From positions 12,674,427 to 12,738,426 of the forward strand of contig OX442315.1 in the NCBI GenBank assembly GCA_949358305.1: a DNA stretch of 64,000 nt, given 5' to 3'. Both the position numbers and the translations under genes were made by a program. This DNA is from Strigamia acuminata (lineage: Eukaryota > Arthropoda > Chilopoda > Geophilomorpha > Linotaeniidae). The notes beneath the pieces are model-generated. The model made no database searches and had not been told where the DNA came from. It saw only the letters and a list, made by a program, of their open reading frames with translations. Numbering within the stretch: the stretch's first letter is position 1; each line of letters starts with the position of its first letter. Positions 21,760-32,515 of this stretch are shown in pieces.

Positions 21760-22490
21760 AAGGGACAAAATTAACATTCGTTATTTTTTCTGAGTGGAAA
21801 TATTTTTGACTGAAAATATTCCAAGTGTGTTGTTGTGTTTTGCAATTTAGAAATATTCTCATGAGTGTTGTGTTTGTTTGGTTTCAAGATTTTGAACTAA
21901 TTATTTTAAATATTCATAAGAATATAGTTTGATTTAAAATTGGATTCAATTTAATTTGTTTTGTTTTTCGAATTCAATTTGAACGTTTATTTGAACTAAT
22001 CATATTAATATATGTGTGTTTGATTTATTTACGAATTTCATAATTATTTGTGGAAATTGTGTTTATTTTGCTTTGATTGAAGTGTTGAAGAATTTCAAGT
22101 TGAAATTCAAATAATTTTTATGACAGTCGTAATAAAAATTAGTAGTTTAGATTTTCGATAAATAAAATTTTGCATAAGTTTATTTTTATTGATTATCTTG
22201 TTGATTAATAAGCTATAAATAAGTTTATTTGACGGAGAAACAAAATTTCTATCAAAATTTGTTTTTTCTCGAACATGTATCCATGTTCGGACGAGTTCAT
22301 TTCCGTCGCTTAGCAACCGGGAGTTGCGCAGTGCAGAGAAGCCGATTAGTCTAATCGGGTGACGAAGTTTCTGAAAGAAATAACATGATTAAGTTAATAA
22401 AATACTTACCAAGTGGATTAATTCAATAGAATTAGGTGAACATTCTTATCCATTAAGAATGACAATCGAGAGTTAGTAAACTCTATGCTT
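21760..22490 (+). other. AT-rich 3' untranslated region of element C
   Basis: No gene. It is strongly AT-rich, with many ATTTGA and TTTAATT runs, between the ORF3 stop and the polypurine tract. Confidence 0.6.
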
Positions 22491-22491
22491 G

Positions 22492-22504
22492 TCACCGGGG
22501 GATG
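22492..22504 (+). other. Polypurine tract of element C
   Basis: TCACCGGGGGATG directly precedes the 3' LTR start TGTGATGATTAC. A near copy of this motif lies at 19266-19280, just after pol. Confidence 0.7.
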
Positions 22505-24255
22505 TGTGATGATTACAAATCGATAGTTATCAATGTTCACCATAGATGGCGCTGTTTAACCAACGCGCGTATTTCAAACTCGGTTAAAACTAAAAAGTGT
22601 GATAAATAATTATTTAGACACGGTGAATAAAATATAACTATTTTATTCGATATAAATTAAGTATTAATTACTTGATGATGTTGATTCTATCGAATCAATA
22701 TCCACTTTACTTACCTGTCGAAGGGAACCAATCGGACCCTTCCGGACCCCAACTGGGCCCATCTGGACATAGTCATATATTAGGTCCGGACTAGTGACCC
22801 ACGAATCCGCCGATTCGTATGCTGATTGGCTGTCGCCAATCTAGTAGTTCTACAGAACTATATAAGCATCAGTTTCTCACCCACTAATCCCCCCCTGGCT
22901 TGATAACTGAACTTGTATATTGTCTGTAGTTGAATTGTTATCGTTTGATTTCATTATTCTCTATCGACACATCAGGCCACCTCAGCTCTCCACAGTTAGT
23001 ATTCATTACTATTTGTTATTGCTGTTGTAGGGCTATTTCGGGAAGGCCAACTCCGGTAATAGACATGCATTCGCATGAAATGGCCCCGTAACGTTAGCCA
23101 GCTGTTCTACGGGACAGTAGGACTTCGTACGGTGGCTTAATATAACGGTCGTATACAGTACGACCCTGCTAAATGAAAGTAGGTCCCTCAGCTAACTGGC
23201 CACAGTCCGCTGCAGGATGGTTGTTGTAAACAGCCCACGCAGGTTCCCGTCTTCCTACGATTGGACCTTCCGCTCGTTAAAAGTCGGTAAAAGCCTAATA
23301 TGCAGGTAACACGCCGGGTTGGTAGCCCGTGAGTAATATCTTCAAGATGTTGCGATAAATAACTACCTGGATAATGGTAATCCAACGGCAGTGGCCGATT
23401 AATATTTTACCCGGTGCTCGATCTGCTGATCCCGTCATCGTAAGGCATGCTGGCGGATGGAGGAGTCAAATCCTCCCGCGATGGTTCTCCCGACCGTCGT
23501 GACGGTCCCCGCCCCATCGTACCCTCCGGGTTAGTAACCCGTGAACAGGAGTTGAACAACACTGTGCTAAACAAATTACTCGGGCATTGGTAATCCTGTA
23601 TTGGCAATATCTTTTAAACCCGGTAAGTCCATAGAAATGTTTACCTGGTGGTTAGTACCACCGATAGCGAATTAAAAGCGTACAATTAAATACTCGGCGC
23701 CTGATCACGAGATCTTGTCGTCGTAAGGCATGCTGGCGGATGGAGTCTCAACAACTCCCGCGACGTTCTCTCAATTGTCGTGACGGTCCCCGCCCAATTA
23801 TTATTTATATAACAATTCATTTGTTATATTACTTTAATCACTTTACTTTATTCATTTGGAACATGGAATATTCTGCCGAATATTCCGATTAATGCGAAGG
23901 ACTCTTCGCATGTTTAGATACTCGAGCTGCGGACCAAATGCGTCTCCGTAGCGCTATTTGTGACGATGCCGCAAGTCAGCCGTATCCCTTTGGCTTCGCC
24001 CGGATCCTCAACCAGTTGATGCCGCCCGTTTACACGCGTCAAGAACCCATCTTTGTTAAACCATCAATATTTAGTAATAAATATGTATGTCATACTAAAA
24101 CTGTAAGTTATTTCTACTCTGTCACGTATTCATATTAGTCAGGGCTTCTGTAGCTTATCTCGGTTAGGTTGTTGCTAAAACTTAGCAACGTCTTGTATAA
24201 ACCGAATTATCTATCTCACGGACTAATAAATTAGCCCAAAAGTAGAATCGTCACA
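22505..24255 (+). repeat. 3' LTR of element C (1751 bp)
   Basis: Near-identical to 9913-11662; the two differences I noticed are T at 22820 (C at 10230) and one extra C in the run near 22892. It ends AATCGTCACA, followed by the ACCT target duplication. Confidence 0.95.
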
Positions 24256-24382
24256 ACCTATTGAATAAAACCTTTTGTTCATTTACATACATTTAGTATT
24301 CATTTGGGTATTTGCATAAGTAGATCACAGGTAAAGTATTACACGTTAGCACATTTAAACCTATACCGAGTAGGACGCGACA
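24256..24382 (+). repeat. Truncated A/B-family LTR, right fragment
   Basis: Starting ACCTATTGAATAAAACC, it continues the LTR fragment 9676-9912 and ends in the family terminus TAGGACGCGACA. It matches LTR A from about 4930 to 5049, including the AATAAA signal. Confidence 0.9.
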
Positions 24383-24727
24383 GGCTGTAGCACCCACTTG
24401 TTATGGAAAAAAAGAAACGAACCAACGTCAATTGATCTCAACCAATTACGGCGTGCCATTAAAATAATAATTTTATGTTGGACGTGGACATAGCCATTAC
24501 CTTTAAATAAATTAATCATATCTGACTAATGTAGCAAACAAATAAATTTCTATTGTACCAACATTCGGCAAGGTCTTATATTGTTTTACTTGTACAATAC
24601 ACCAACATTTTGGAAATGTTTTGGGATCAGATTGAACTTAATCTGCAAATCTAAACAGCTGAATTATAATATAATACAGCACAGTATATTATAGTGGAAC
24701 TGAGTATTCAATTTCCCAGAATTGACA
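24383..24727. promoter_or_regulatory. Upstream region of acyltransferase copy 2
   Basis: No gene. It contains the 5' flank of copy 2; parts (AACAGCTGAATTATAAT... before the ATG) resemble the upstream region of copy 5. A TATA-like TATATTATAG lies near 24686. Confidence 0.4.
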
Positions 24728-26718
24728 ATGGAAACTTTACCAGCTAACCTATCATTTCTTTACTCTTCCACACCATTCACAAATTCTACTTTTAATCAAA
24801 CTAGTGGATATGATGACCCGGTTGTACTATTTTTGAACGCCATCACTTCAGATGCCGCGGAAAGATATGCAATAATTGCAGTGTCTACAATCCTGTTTAT
24901 TACATGTGGTGTAAGTCGTTTAAACTGTGTAAAACATCACAACTCATTATCTTCATGTTTCAGCTACCATTAATTGGAGTATTACTCTTTGTGGCTGTCA
25001 ACCACTGTGGTGCCATAGCAATATTTAAAATATACTGCCTAAAATATAGATTAAAGCATGGAAAAGCAGGAGTCGATCAAGATGCAGCACGTCAGGCCGT
25101 CTTAAACTGGTGGTACTGGGTATCTAAAATTTGGTTTGGTAAGTTTTTTATCTTATTCTTCATGAAATCCTCCAAACTATAAAATCAATTGCCAAACTTG
25201 AACTTGGAAAAATTATAAGAAACTTAAAGCGAATTAACTTTATTATTTCCTAAATAAGATTATAATTCAGGCCTTTGTTATAATATAATTATATCCTCTG
25301 AAAAAGATATAAGGTTATAACTTTACCTTTTATGATTCTCAAGCATCCTTCCGCAAACTTTCTAATATTCCTAATATAAGATTTCAACTGTGAACACACC
25401 AAATGACAAATTAATGTTGAAAAGGTATTTTTCCAATATCTTTTACAACTTCTTTAAAGGCCAATATTGTACGACAAACTTAAAATGTATTCTCGTAGAA
25501 AAAAATTGATTTATGGTGCTGTGAACAGGACTGGTTTGATGTTTTGTAGGGCCTAGGGTTGTAGCCAGAAACAAATCACAATGTTATTGACTTATTGACT
25601 ATTACTTTCATAACAACTGCTTGTAGTTATCATTCTTTTGTTTTGACACTTTGATTTAGGATTTGAGTTATTTGGGCTTGAACGAATCCCACCTGATGAA
25701 CCAGTGATGTTTATTATTGTACATGGTGTAATGCCTGCAACCATGGGCAGCGGAAGTGCTATAGTATCAAAATATAGACATCAACTTCCGTATGCTGTAA
25801 TAGATAGAAGTCATTCTAATGGTAAACAGATTTTCTTTTAAATTGTTAAAGATAAATACTATACAATTATAGGCATGTTTAACCATTTGTAGTGATGAAA
25901 GACTTCCAAGCTACGTTCAATTTTGGAGCCTGGTCAAGAGAAGAATGCGTAAAAATTCTTCAAGATGGCAATGATATAGTCATATCCCCTGGTGGAAGTT
26001 TAGAAGTAAAAAACACAGATTCGTATTATAACATTGTATGGGGAAACCGAAAAGGATTTGCAAAAGTTGCCAAAGATGCAAAAGTGGTAATTATCCATCA
26101 CGAACTTTACAGATCTAAATTTGTATCCAACTAACTTATGATTTTAGACTATAATCCCGATTTGTTGCCTCAACTTGAATGAAGCTTTTTGGACGCCAAC
26201 CATCATGAGAAGTAAATTTAACCAGGAATACTAAAAACCCAAATGAACAAATGTACTAACAAAAGTATAAACTTTGTTTAATTTTAGAATTTGTTCAGAG
26301 CAGATTTTCACCAAAATTCTTTGCATTTGGTTGGGGTGGACTACCTGTTAAACTAACGTAACTATAATTACTTGTGAATTCTAAAACAAATAAACATTTC
26401 AAACTAATCACTACTGTAAACAGTGCCATCATGGGTAATCCAATACGATACGATGAATCGAAAACTGTTGATGACATATTTAATGAGGTACCACATTTAT
26501 AAAAATTTATATAAATCTGGAGACTTAAATTCTACCATTTCTCTTCAATGTTTATATTTTTGGGTTTTCAGACTCTAGGTGCAATAAGACAACTAATTGC
26601 TGCAAATCAAAGGATTCCAGGAAACAAGTTCTGTGCTTTACTTGATCGATTCCGAACTATCAAGATCAATGTTCCTAACAATACTCCAACTAATGTTGCC
26701 ACTACTGTTCAAGTTTAA
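24728..26718 (+). CDS. TMEM68/DGAT2-like membrane acyltransferase, copy 2
   Basis: Exons 24728-24910, 24964-25138, 25660-25821, 25893-26086, 26148-26211, 26288-26357, 26424-26487 and 26572-26718 join in frame to 352 residues, close to the ~324 of human TMEM68. Start METLPANLSF is shared with copy 6 (MKTLPANFS). A hydrophobic hairpin spans about residues 45-85. The acyltransferase core follows: VHGVMP near 141, GAWSREECVKILQDGND, SPGGSLEV and NIVWGNRKGFA, then GGLPVKL, GNPIRYDESKT and QRIPGNKFCALLDRF, all matching TMEM68 motifs in order. TMEM68-type enzymes sit in the ER membrane and make neutral lipids. The acidic residue that normally follows the catalytic His in this family is absent here (HGVMPAT), so activity is uncertain. 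Copy 2 is the closest paralogue of copy 1. Confidence 0.88.
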
Positions 26719-28171
26719 TTGATTTGGAAGCAAGAATCTCAAACAGTTATAAGTTCTTGAATATTTCACTTAATATTTTACAAATAAAGTAATTATTTTA
26801 AAAATTTGTTCAGAATTAAATGTACAAGATGTTCCCAAAGTCTCTAGGCAGTTTGAAGAATTGTTACAATTATAAAAAAAATCAGATACTTTTGAAACTT
26901 GTACATACATAACAAAGTATACAGTAAAGTTTTTTCAAATAGTTAAGCAATTTTTGTATGGTCTATATTTGTTGCTCGGCCCACATCTAACCGATTTTCA
27001 ATTTCTGACAATGTCCTTCTTAACATAGTTTCATTGATGGCCTCAATGACAGCAGTTATTCTTTGCTTAAGGTCATTTATATCTTTTAACTAACTTTGTA
27101 ACACAATATCTTTCATATAAACCCATAAGAAAAATTCCAGGGGATGTATGGCTGGGAAACGAGAAGGCCAGGAAACTGGGCCATTTCAGATTCTTATGCA
27201 GAACTTTGTAAATTGTTGTATATTGAGTAGCTGATTACATTATTTGAGTGATAATACTGAGGGCGAGAAGTGCAATGGTGTGCTGAATGAGTCTATGCAT
27301 CTAATCTAATAATTAATATTCTTAGATTGATATAATTTCATTGTGTTATTTTTAAGATTAAGATTATAAAATGGATATTGGAATCAAATTGTCAAGTGAT
27401 ATTGAAAGGAACACTCATATTGAATCCTACTGAATCATGAACAATGAACAATGAATACGACTAAGGAACGATAACGGTCAGATGACAAAGTGATGAAAAA
27501 CAGCTACTGTTGAGAACAGTCGTATGCTGAAGCTTGTGAGAGCAGGATCAGGCATGAGGGTGCTGAGCCCTGGGCCAAGTGTTGTGCTAAGTGTTGTGAA
27601 ATGTGCCTAAGATGTAAAGGACTAAAAATCACCATGAAGCATTTGCACTAGGAAAGGACCCTCAACAACAGAGCATCAAAAACAGTAACTATTATGTGAC
27701 CGATTGACGCTACATTAAGTTATTATTTATCTTATAGTTATTGTAAATATTATTGTTTTTCTTTATAATTAAACCTCTATTAATGTTTTAAGAAACTCTT
27801 ATTTCTTGAGTATGCAGAAGAGTTTCCTGTGATTTACACCCATATCGCTTGGTCGGGGTGTACTTCACAAACGTTATCACACGCGCAAAATTAGCTAGTT
27901 AAGCTTTGTCTAGAAGTAGAAGGTGAAGATGACTTCGGCAATATCGTAAAGTTTTAAAAGAAGTGAAATGAAAGTTTTATAAAATAATGTATTTGTCATT
28001 AAAACTAAGATTTTCATTACGGTATAAAAAAAGAATGCAAAGATAAACTGATAAAATTTTTATTTTATTTCATAATAGACATATTAATATAAAGTATCGT
28101 AATTATCAGATTCAGTAAATAACGTCGATATAAGATAGAGACTCAACGTTATCATACTTGCAGCAACCAGC
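26719..28171. other. Intergenic between copy 2 and the metallothionein pair
   Basis: The first ~130 bp match the 3' flank of copy 1. A transposase fossil lies at 26943-27185. From 27186 to 28171 I see AT-rich sequence without a gene. Confidence 0.5.
26943..27185 (-). pseudogene. Fossil C-terminus of a mariner-like DDE transposase
   Basis: On the minus strand the frame reads SRFPAIHPLEFFLWVYMKDIV, then after a stop LKDINDLKQRITAVIEAINETML, then ENRLDVGRATNIDHT and a stop. This is the familiar end of mariner-type transposases in arthropods, with the PDLTPLDFFLWG block, LKxRI, and LDVCRATxGxHIE. It has one internal stop. Part of it recurs near 7250-7325 next to copy 1, so it was carried along by the segmental duplication. 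Confidence 0.65.
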
Positions 28172-30325
28172 TCATTTTTTTCCGCAGCAACTTTTCTCAT
28201 CGGTGTGTCGATGACCGGAGCAAGCCTCGCAGCATTTGCAACACTTGCAAGGATCACATTTGCAATCTTTGCACTTGCAACATTTACACCCGTGTCTAGC
28301 GGCTAATATATAAAAAAATATATTTAATTACAAATATAATCCAAAAGCAAATTTGATTAACTTACCATCCTCGCCTTCTCTATGACCTGGACAAGCCTCG
28401 CAACATTTGCAACACTTGCATGGATCGCATTTGCAATCTTCGCATTTGCAGCATCTACAACGGTGTCTGGTAACTAATATATAAAATAAATGTATTTAAT
28501 TATAAGTACGGTAAGCTATATACAAATTTGATTAACTTACCATCTTCGCCTTCTTTATGGCCTGGACAAGCGTCGCAACATTTACAACATTTGCAAGGAT
28601 CACATTTGCAATCTTCGCATTTGCAACATTTGCACCTGTGTCTGGTAACTAGGGGGTTTCATTATATGAATGATTTTGCAATTTTGTGATTTTGCATTAA
28701 TCACAAAATCATTATTTTTTGATGCCTCCAAAAATGGGATTACATTGAATTAACCCAGTCAATTTTGCAATTGTGTGATCTGGACAACTTTGTGATTTTT
28801 GAGTATTGCCATGTGATATCTGTTCTACCAATCACATTCACATTCAATAAAGTACAAGAGAGTAAAAACACAAAATCCCAAAAACATCTAAAAGGTAGTT
28901 TTTGTGATTTTGATAAGAAGTGATTTTGAGGCTTGTGAAACTCAAAACAAAATGGAGGCATCCAAGCTCTATCTAAGTGGCCAACTTGTATCCTTGTATA
29001 TCATTAATATGCTGATGCATCCATGACTGTATAACAGCTAGGAAACTCAATTAGTGGCTCTGGTGCAATCTGTGAAACTTATATTTATTAAAATGTACCT
29101 TTTTAAAAAAAATTTTGTTCCATCACACAGGGTGAGTCCAAAGTCTGGAAACACCTTTTTTTCTTGAAAATAACCGAAGATATATCAATTCTATTGATGT
29201 AGGCATATAGGAAGTTGATGGTGGGCTATCCAGTGGTGATCTTAAATTTGACCCGGAAGGTCATCTTCAAGGTCATTCACTTTCTAACTTTTAAACCGTT
29301 TAAGATACAGCAAAATTTCCAATTACAAAGTTGTAGAGCACCATCAAATTAGTATTATGCAACTTATCTTAGTCACTTTAAGTAAAATTGTTTTTTTTTA
29401 AAAAAATAAAAACAAATCAGCAAATTGAAAATTTTTATTCCTATAAAAATAAAATAATTTAGACATTAAAAAAAGACAGTGGTTTTACTTGTTTACTTAC
29501 ATAATAATGCAAATTTCAATACATTTATTGAAGAAATTTAGTACTTTTGCAGTAGAAATTTAAGTTTTGTCACAATGGCTGGCTTTACTTCAGCTGATTT
29601 GTTTTCATTTTAAAATGAAAACATTTAAATTAAGATGTCTAAGATAAATTGTATAGTACTAATTCGATCGTGTTCTACAACTTTGTAATTGGAAATTTTG
29701 CTGTATCTTAAACGGTTTAAAAGTTAGAAAGTGAATGACCTTGAAGATGACCTTCTGGGTCAAATTTAAGGTTACCACTGAATAGCCTACCATCGACTTC
29801 CTATATGACCACAACAATAGAATTGACATATCTTTGGTCATTTGCAAGAAAAAAAGGTGTTTCCAGACTTTTGACTCACCCTGTAAAACTAGTTATTTTG
29901 CATCACATTTTAAAATTGGTTGGATATAACTAAAACTCAATATGATGGATAGGAAGTCATGTGACTATTTAAATAATTGCAAAATTGCAAAATCATGAGA
30001 TTGTTTTTGCAACTAATTGTTAATCACAATTTGTGATGGCCACTTGGATTGAGCTTGGCTGCTGCCATTTTGCCAAAATAGCAAAACTACCTTTGATTTT
30101 GTGATTGTGTATTTTTTCTGTTTTGTGTTTTTGCAATTATGCACACGATTGGTGGAACTGATATCATGTGACAAATCCAAAAGTGCAAAATTGCTAAAGT
30201 TGCAAAATTGCAAAATTGCTTAATTAATGAAACCCCCTACTGTAACGTGTAAAAAAATATATTTATTCAAAAATAATTCTAAGAAAAAAATATTAATTCA
30301 GGTACTCACCATCAGAATCGGCCAT
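28172..30325 (-). CDS. Metallothionein-like protein with three 12-Cys repeats (minus-strand twin)
   Basis: Exons on the minus strand are 30310-30325, 28541-28648, 28366-28473 and 28172-28302, all joined in phase 1, giving 120 residues. Exon 1 is MADSD. Exons 2-4 each encode one repeat of the pattern RHxCKCCKCxDCKCDPC followed by KCCKCCxAC and PGH; the protein ends SCCGKK. That is 38 cysteines, no aromatic residues, and C-x-C/CC motifs typical of metallothioneins, which bind Zn, Cd and Cu by thiolate clusters in the cytosol. It is a head-to-head mirror of the gene at 30686-31251 and shares its promoter. Intron 1 carries a 1.6-kb insertion (28652-30237) that landed in the TAG of the exon 2 acceptor; the TA duplication restores TAG, but the pyrimidine tract is now transposon sequence. 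Confidence 0.87.
28652..30237. mobile_element. Non-coding DNA transposon (GGGGTTTCATTA ends), 1.6 kb
   Basis: The left end GGGGGTTTCATTATATGA and the right end (as complement) GGGGGTTTCATTAATTAAG are inverted repeats flanked by TA (28650-28651 and 30238-30239). There is no coding capacity. It contains many TTTTGCAATTTTGTGATT runs near both ends and a second palindromic element nested inside. The twin gene at 30771 shows the uninterrupted acceptor. Same family as the element at 38555-39047. Confidence 0.82.
29128..29884. mobile_element. Nested palindromic MITE with ~220-bp inverted repeats
   Basis: It begins CAGGGTGAGTCCAAAGTCTG and ends in the complement of TACAGGGTGAGTCAAAAGTC. The arms run inward for over 200 bp through GATATATCAATTCTA, TCAAGGTCATTCAC and CCAATTACAAAGTTGTAGA. 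Fragments of the same family are at 38258-38375 and 40035-40175, and a related end is near 9588. Confidence 0.8.
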
Positions 30326-30685
30326 TGTAGTTTCTTGTTGATTATTTTCTTTTAGAACTTCAAGTAATCAGGATTGTTGGTTTGTGAAGCTCAGTGGTAC
30401 TGTTCAGGCATTTTAAACACTCAAAATTGGTATCGTGTGCAATAAATTTCAAATGTGTGCAAAAGAATGGACTCGTGAGCAAAACTGGATGATGCATTCA
30501 CCAGATAAGATAGTGATTTGTACACGGACCCATCTTTTGCACACATTTCGCGCATCTTTTGAAATTGATTGCGCACGATACCAATTTCGAGTGTTTAAAA
30601 TCGCACAACACGACCACGGAGCTTCACAAACCAACAATACTGATTACTTGAAATTCTAAAAGAAATTCATCAACTAGAAACTATT
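30326..30685. promoter_or_regulatory. Palindromic bidirectional promoter with four metal response element cores
   Basis: This 360-bp interval between two divergent start codons is a large imperfect inverted repeat: each arm has GTGTTTAAAAT, ATTGGTATCGTG and GTGTGCAAAAG in the same order going inward. Four matches to the MRE core TGCRCNC lie symmetrically at 30435-30441 and 30455-30461 (complement TGCACAC), 30538-30544 (TGCACAC) and 30570-30576 (TGCGCAC). MTF-1 binds this core in animal metallothionein promoters. TTTAAAA, about 25-30 bp before GCTTCACAAACC on each side, could act as TATA box and initiator. Confidence 0.75.
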
Positions 30686-31251
30686 ATGGCTGATTCTGAT
30701 AGTAAGTTCAAAAATTAATTTTTTTTTAGAATTTTTTTTTTAAATTAAATATATATATATTTTTTCTATTGTAGTTACCAGACACCGATGCAAATGCTGC
30801 AAATGCGAAGATTGCAAATGCGATCCTTGCAAGTGTTGCAAATGTTGCGAGGCTTGTCCCGGCCACAGAGAAGGCGAGGATGGTAAGTTAATCAAAATTA
30901 TATATACCGTACTTATAATTAAATACATTTTTTATATATATATTAGCTACTAGACACCGTTGTAGATGTTGCAAATGCAAAGATTGCAAATGCGACCCTT
31001 GTAAGTGTTGCAAATGTTGCGAAGCTTGTCCTGGCCACAGTGAAGGCGAAGATGGTAAGTTAATCAAAATTATTTTTACTTTATATTTGAAGCAAAATAT
31101 TTTATATATATATAAATTAGCTGCCAGACACCGTTGTGGATGTTGCAAATGTGAGGATTGCAAATGTGATCCTTGCAAGTGTTGCAAATGCTGCGAGGCT
31201 TGTCCCGGCCACCGTCGCGGCGATGAGAAAAGTTGCTGCGGCAAAAAATGA
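30686..31251 (+). CDS. Metallothionein-like protein with three 12-Cys repeats (plus-strand twin)
   Basis: Exons 30686-30701, 30775-30882, 30947-31054 and 31121-31251, all phase 1, 120 residues. The two middle exons are 108 nt, exactly one repeat each, and both are followed by GTAAGTTAATCAAAATTAT, so exon and intron were duplicated together. Each repeat has twelve cysteines (RCKCCKCEDCKCDPC, then KCCKCCEAC) and a PGHxEGED linker; the C-terminus is SCCGKK. Cysteine is about a third of residues and no aromatic residues are present, as expected of a metallothionein. It probably binds and buffers metal ions in the cytosol. Divergent from the copy at 28172-30325; both look intact. Confidence 0.9.
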
Positions 31252-32515
31252 GCTGGTTGCTGCAAGAAATATAACGTCGAACCTCCATGGTTTAACCGTA
31301 ATCAAATATTGAAATACCAATGTACCGTAATCAAAGCACCAAATAATATGATAACGTGATAACTTACTTTTTATCAATAATGTTTAATTTTAAGTATAAT
31401 TTCAGCTTTTTTAACAGTTGATTATACAATTCTTTCTCTTCTTACTGTAACCAAAACCTGCATTCGGTTTTAACAATTTTAATGAAAAATAAATTAATGT
31501 TCAAGTAGTTTTAACACTAATAATCTGATGTCGTGTATGTTCAGTTTCAAACACCCGAGGAATTATCTTCAAGGACATGCAGATAAAAAAAAAACACATT
31601 TTTAAAATTTAAAAATTTAAAAATTTGTTTGTTTTAAAAGAAATTCAATTTATTGTTAAAACTGAAAAAATTTGAAATTTAAAAACTAGAAAGTTATTGC
31701 AGTGTTTAGCTTCACTACACACGTTACGAATGCGAAAAGAAAGGCCACATCAAGTCCGCTTGCACGTCCGCCAGCAAGCCTACTGCTGATACTCCACAAC
31801 CAGTCCACTACACCCAGTCTCCTACTGAACTCTGGTTCTATTCAATCCGCACTGGATATTCGTCCAAAAGCCACGAGTCCAAAATAAAAAGTGTGAATTC
31901 TCTCATGCTCAACGTGCACATCGCCGATGTTGACATTCAAATGGAAATCCACTCAGTAGCCGCAGCAACAATAATCAGTTTAAGTATTTACAATAAATAT
32001 TTTAGGAATTTTTCGTTGCAGCCCTTTTCAATCCGAAGGAGCACATACGATGGCAGCACAAGGGTGTGCGAGGTTCCTGTTCTGCAACAAGGCAGGAGCT
32101 TCATCCATCGATAATCGCCATCCGCAAATGTTGTAATAAGTAAGTAATTCGGTTTTTTATGTAACTAAATCCGCTTAATTTTCCTTCTTGCTACATTGTT
32201 TATTTTCCATCTTGCTGTATTGTTAAAATCACAACGTACCTATTAACTTCTCAGCAATTAAAAGACGTTTAAAATCATATTATTTTTCCAGTGTTATCTT
32301 TTCAGAAACCATTCAGTTTGTTTATTCAATAAAGCAATTTCCTTAAGATAAGCTACAATGGCTAGAAACAAAAAGAACTTCATAATACACAAGCTGCATC
32401 AGGTTGTGTCTTACATCTGCAAAGCAAGACATTTGAATTGTAAAAGCCAAGCAAAACGGTGGTTTTCCTCAAAACTGAACTTTACCAGACGGATTTTTTA
32501 TTTCTTTATTCATCT
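31252..32515. other. Intergenic with a Gypsy fossil and the copy 3 promoter
   Basis: Apart from the gag-protease fossil (31710-32114) there is no gene. The last ~200 bp hold motifs shared upstream of copies 3 and 4: CAGAAACCATTCA, TTTCCTTGAGATAAGCTACAATG-like and CACAAGCTGCAT. Confidence 0.45.
31710..32114 (+). pseudogene. Gypsy gag-protease fossil
   Basis: One frame is open from 31710 to 32114. It reads YECEKKGHIKSAC, a CCHC knuckle whose first cysteine became Arg/Tyr, then after a linker NVHIADVDIQMEIHSVAA and ATIISLSIYNKYF. This is the protease start in which the catalytic D(T/S)GA triad is lost. The arrangement is that of many Gypsy gag-pol polyproteins. No RT follows, so it is a short relic. 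Confidence 0.6.

Larger units (their letters stand above)
9913..24255 (+). mobile_element. Complete Ty3/Gypsy retrotransposon C (14.3 kb)
   Basis: The element has two near-identical LTRs (9913-11662 and 22505-24255), a primer binding site, gag, pol in the -1 frame, a third ORF and a terminal purine tract. It is flanked by the 4-bp duplication ACCT (9909-9912 and 24256-24259). It is inserted in an older LTR of the A/B family whose two halves join cleanly when C and one ACCT are removed. I noticed only one substitution (10230 versus 22820) and one C-run length change (near 10307 versus 22892) between the LTRs, and no stop in any of its three long ORFs. It is therefore very young and may be active. 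Confidence 0.96.

Noticed and set aside
30888-31377. Minus-strand open frames with repeated HLQHLQGSHLQ peptides over the plus-strand metallothionein
   Set aside because: Antisense translation of the cysteine codon repeats.
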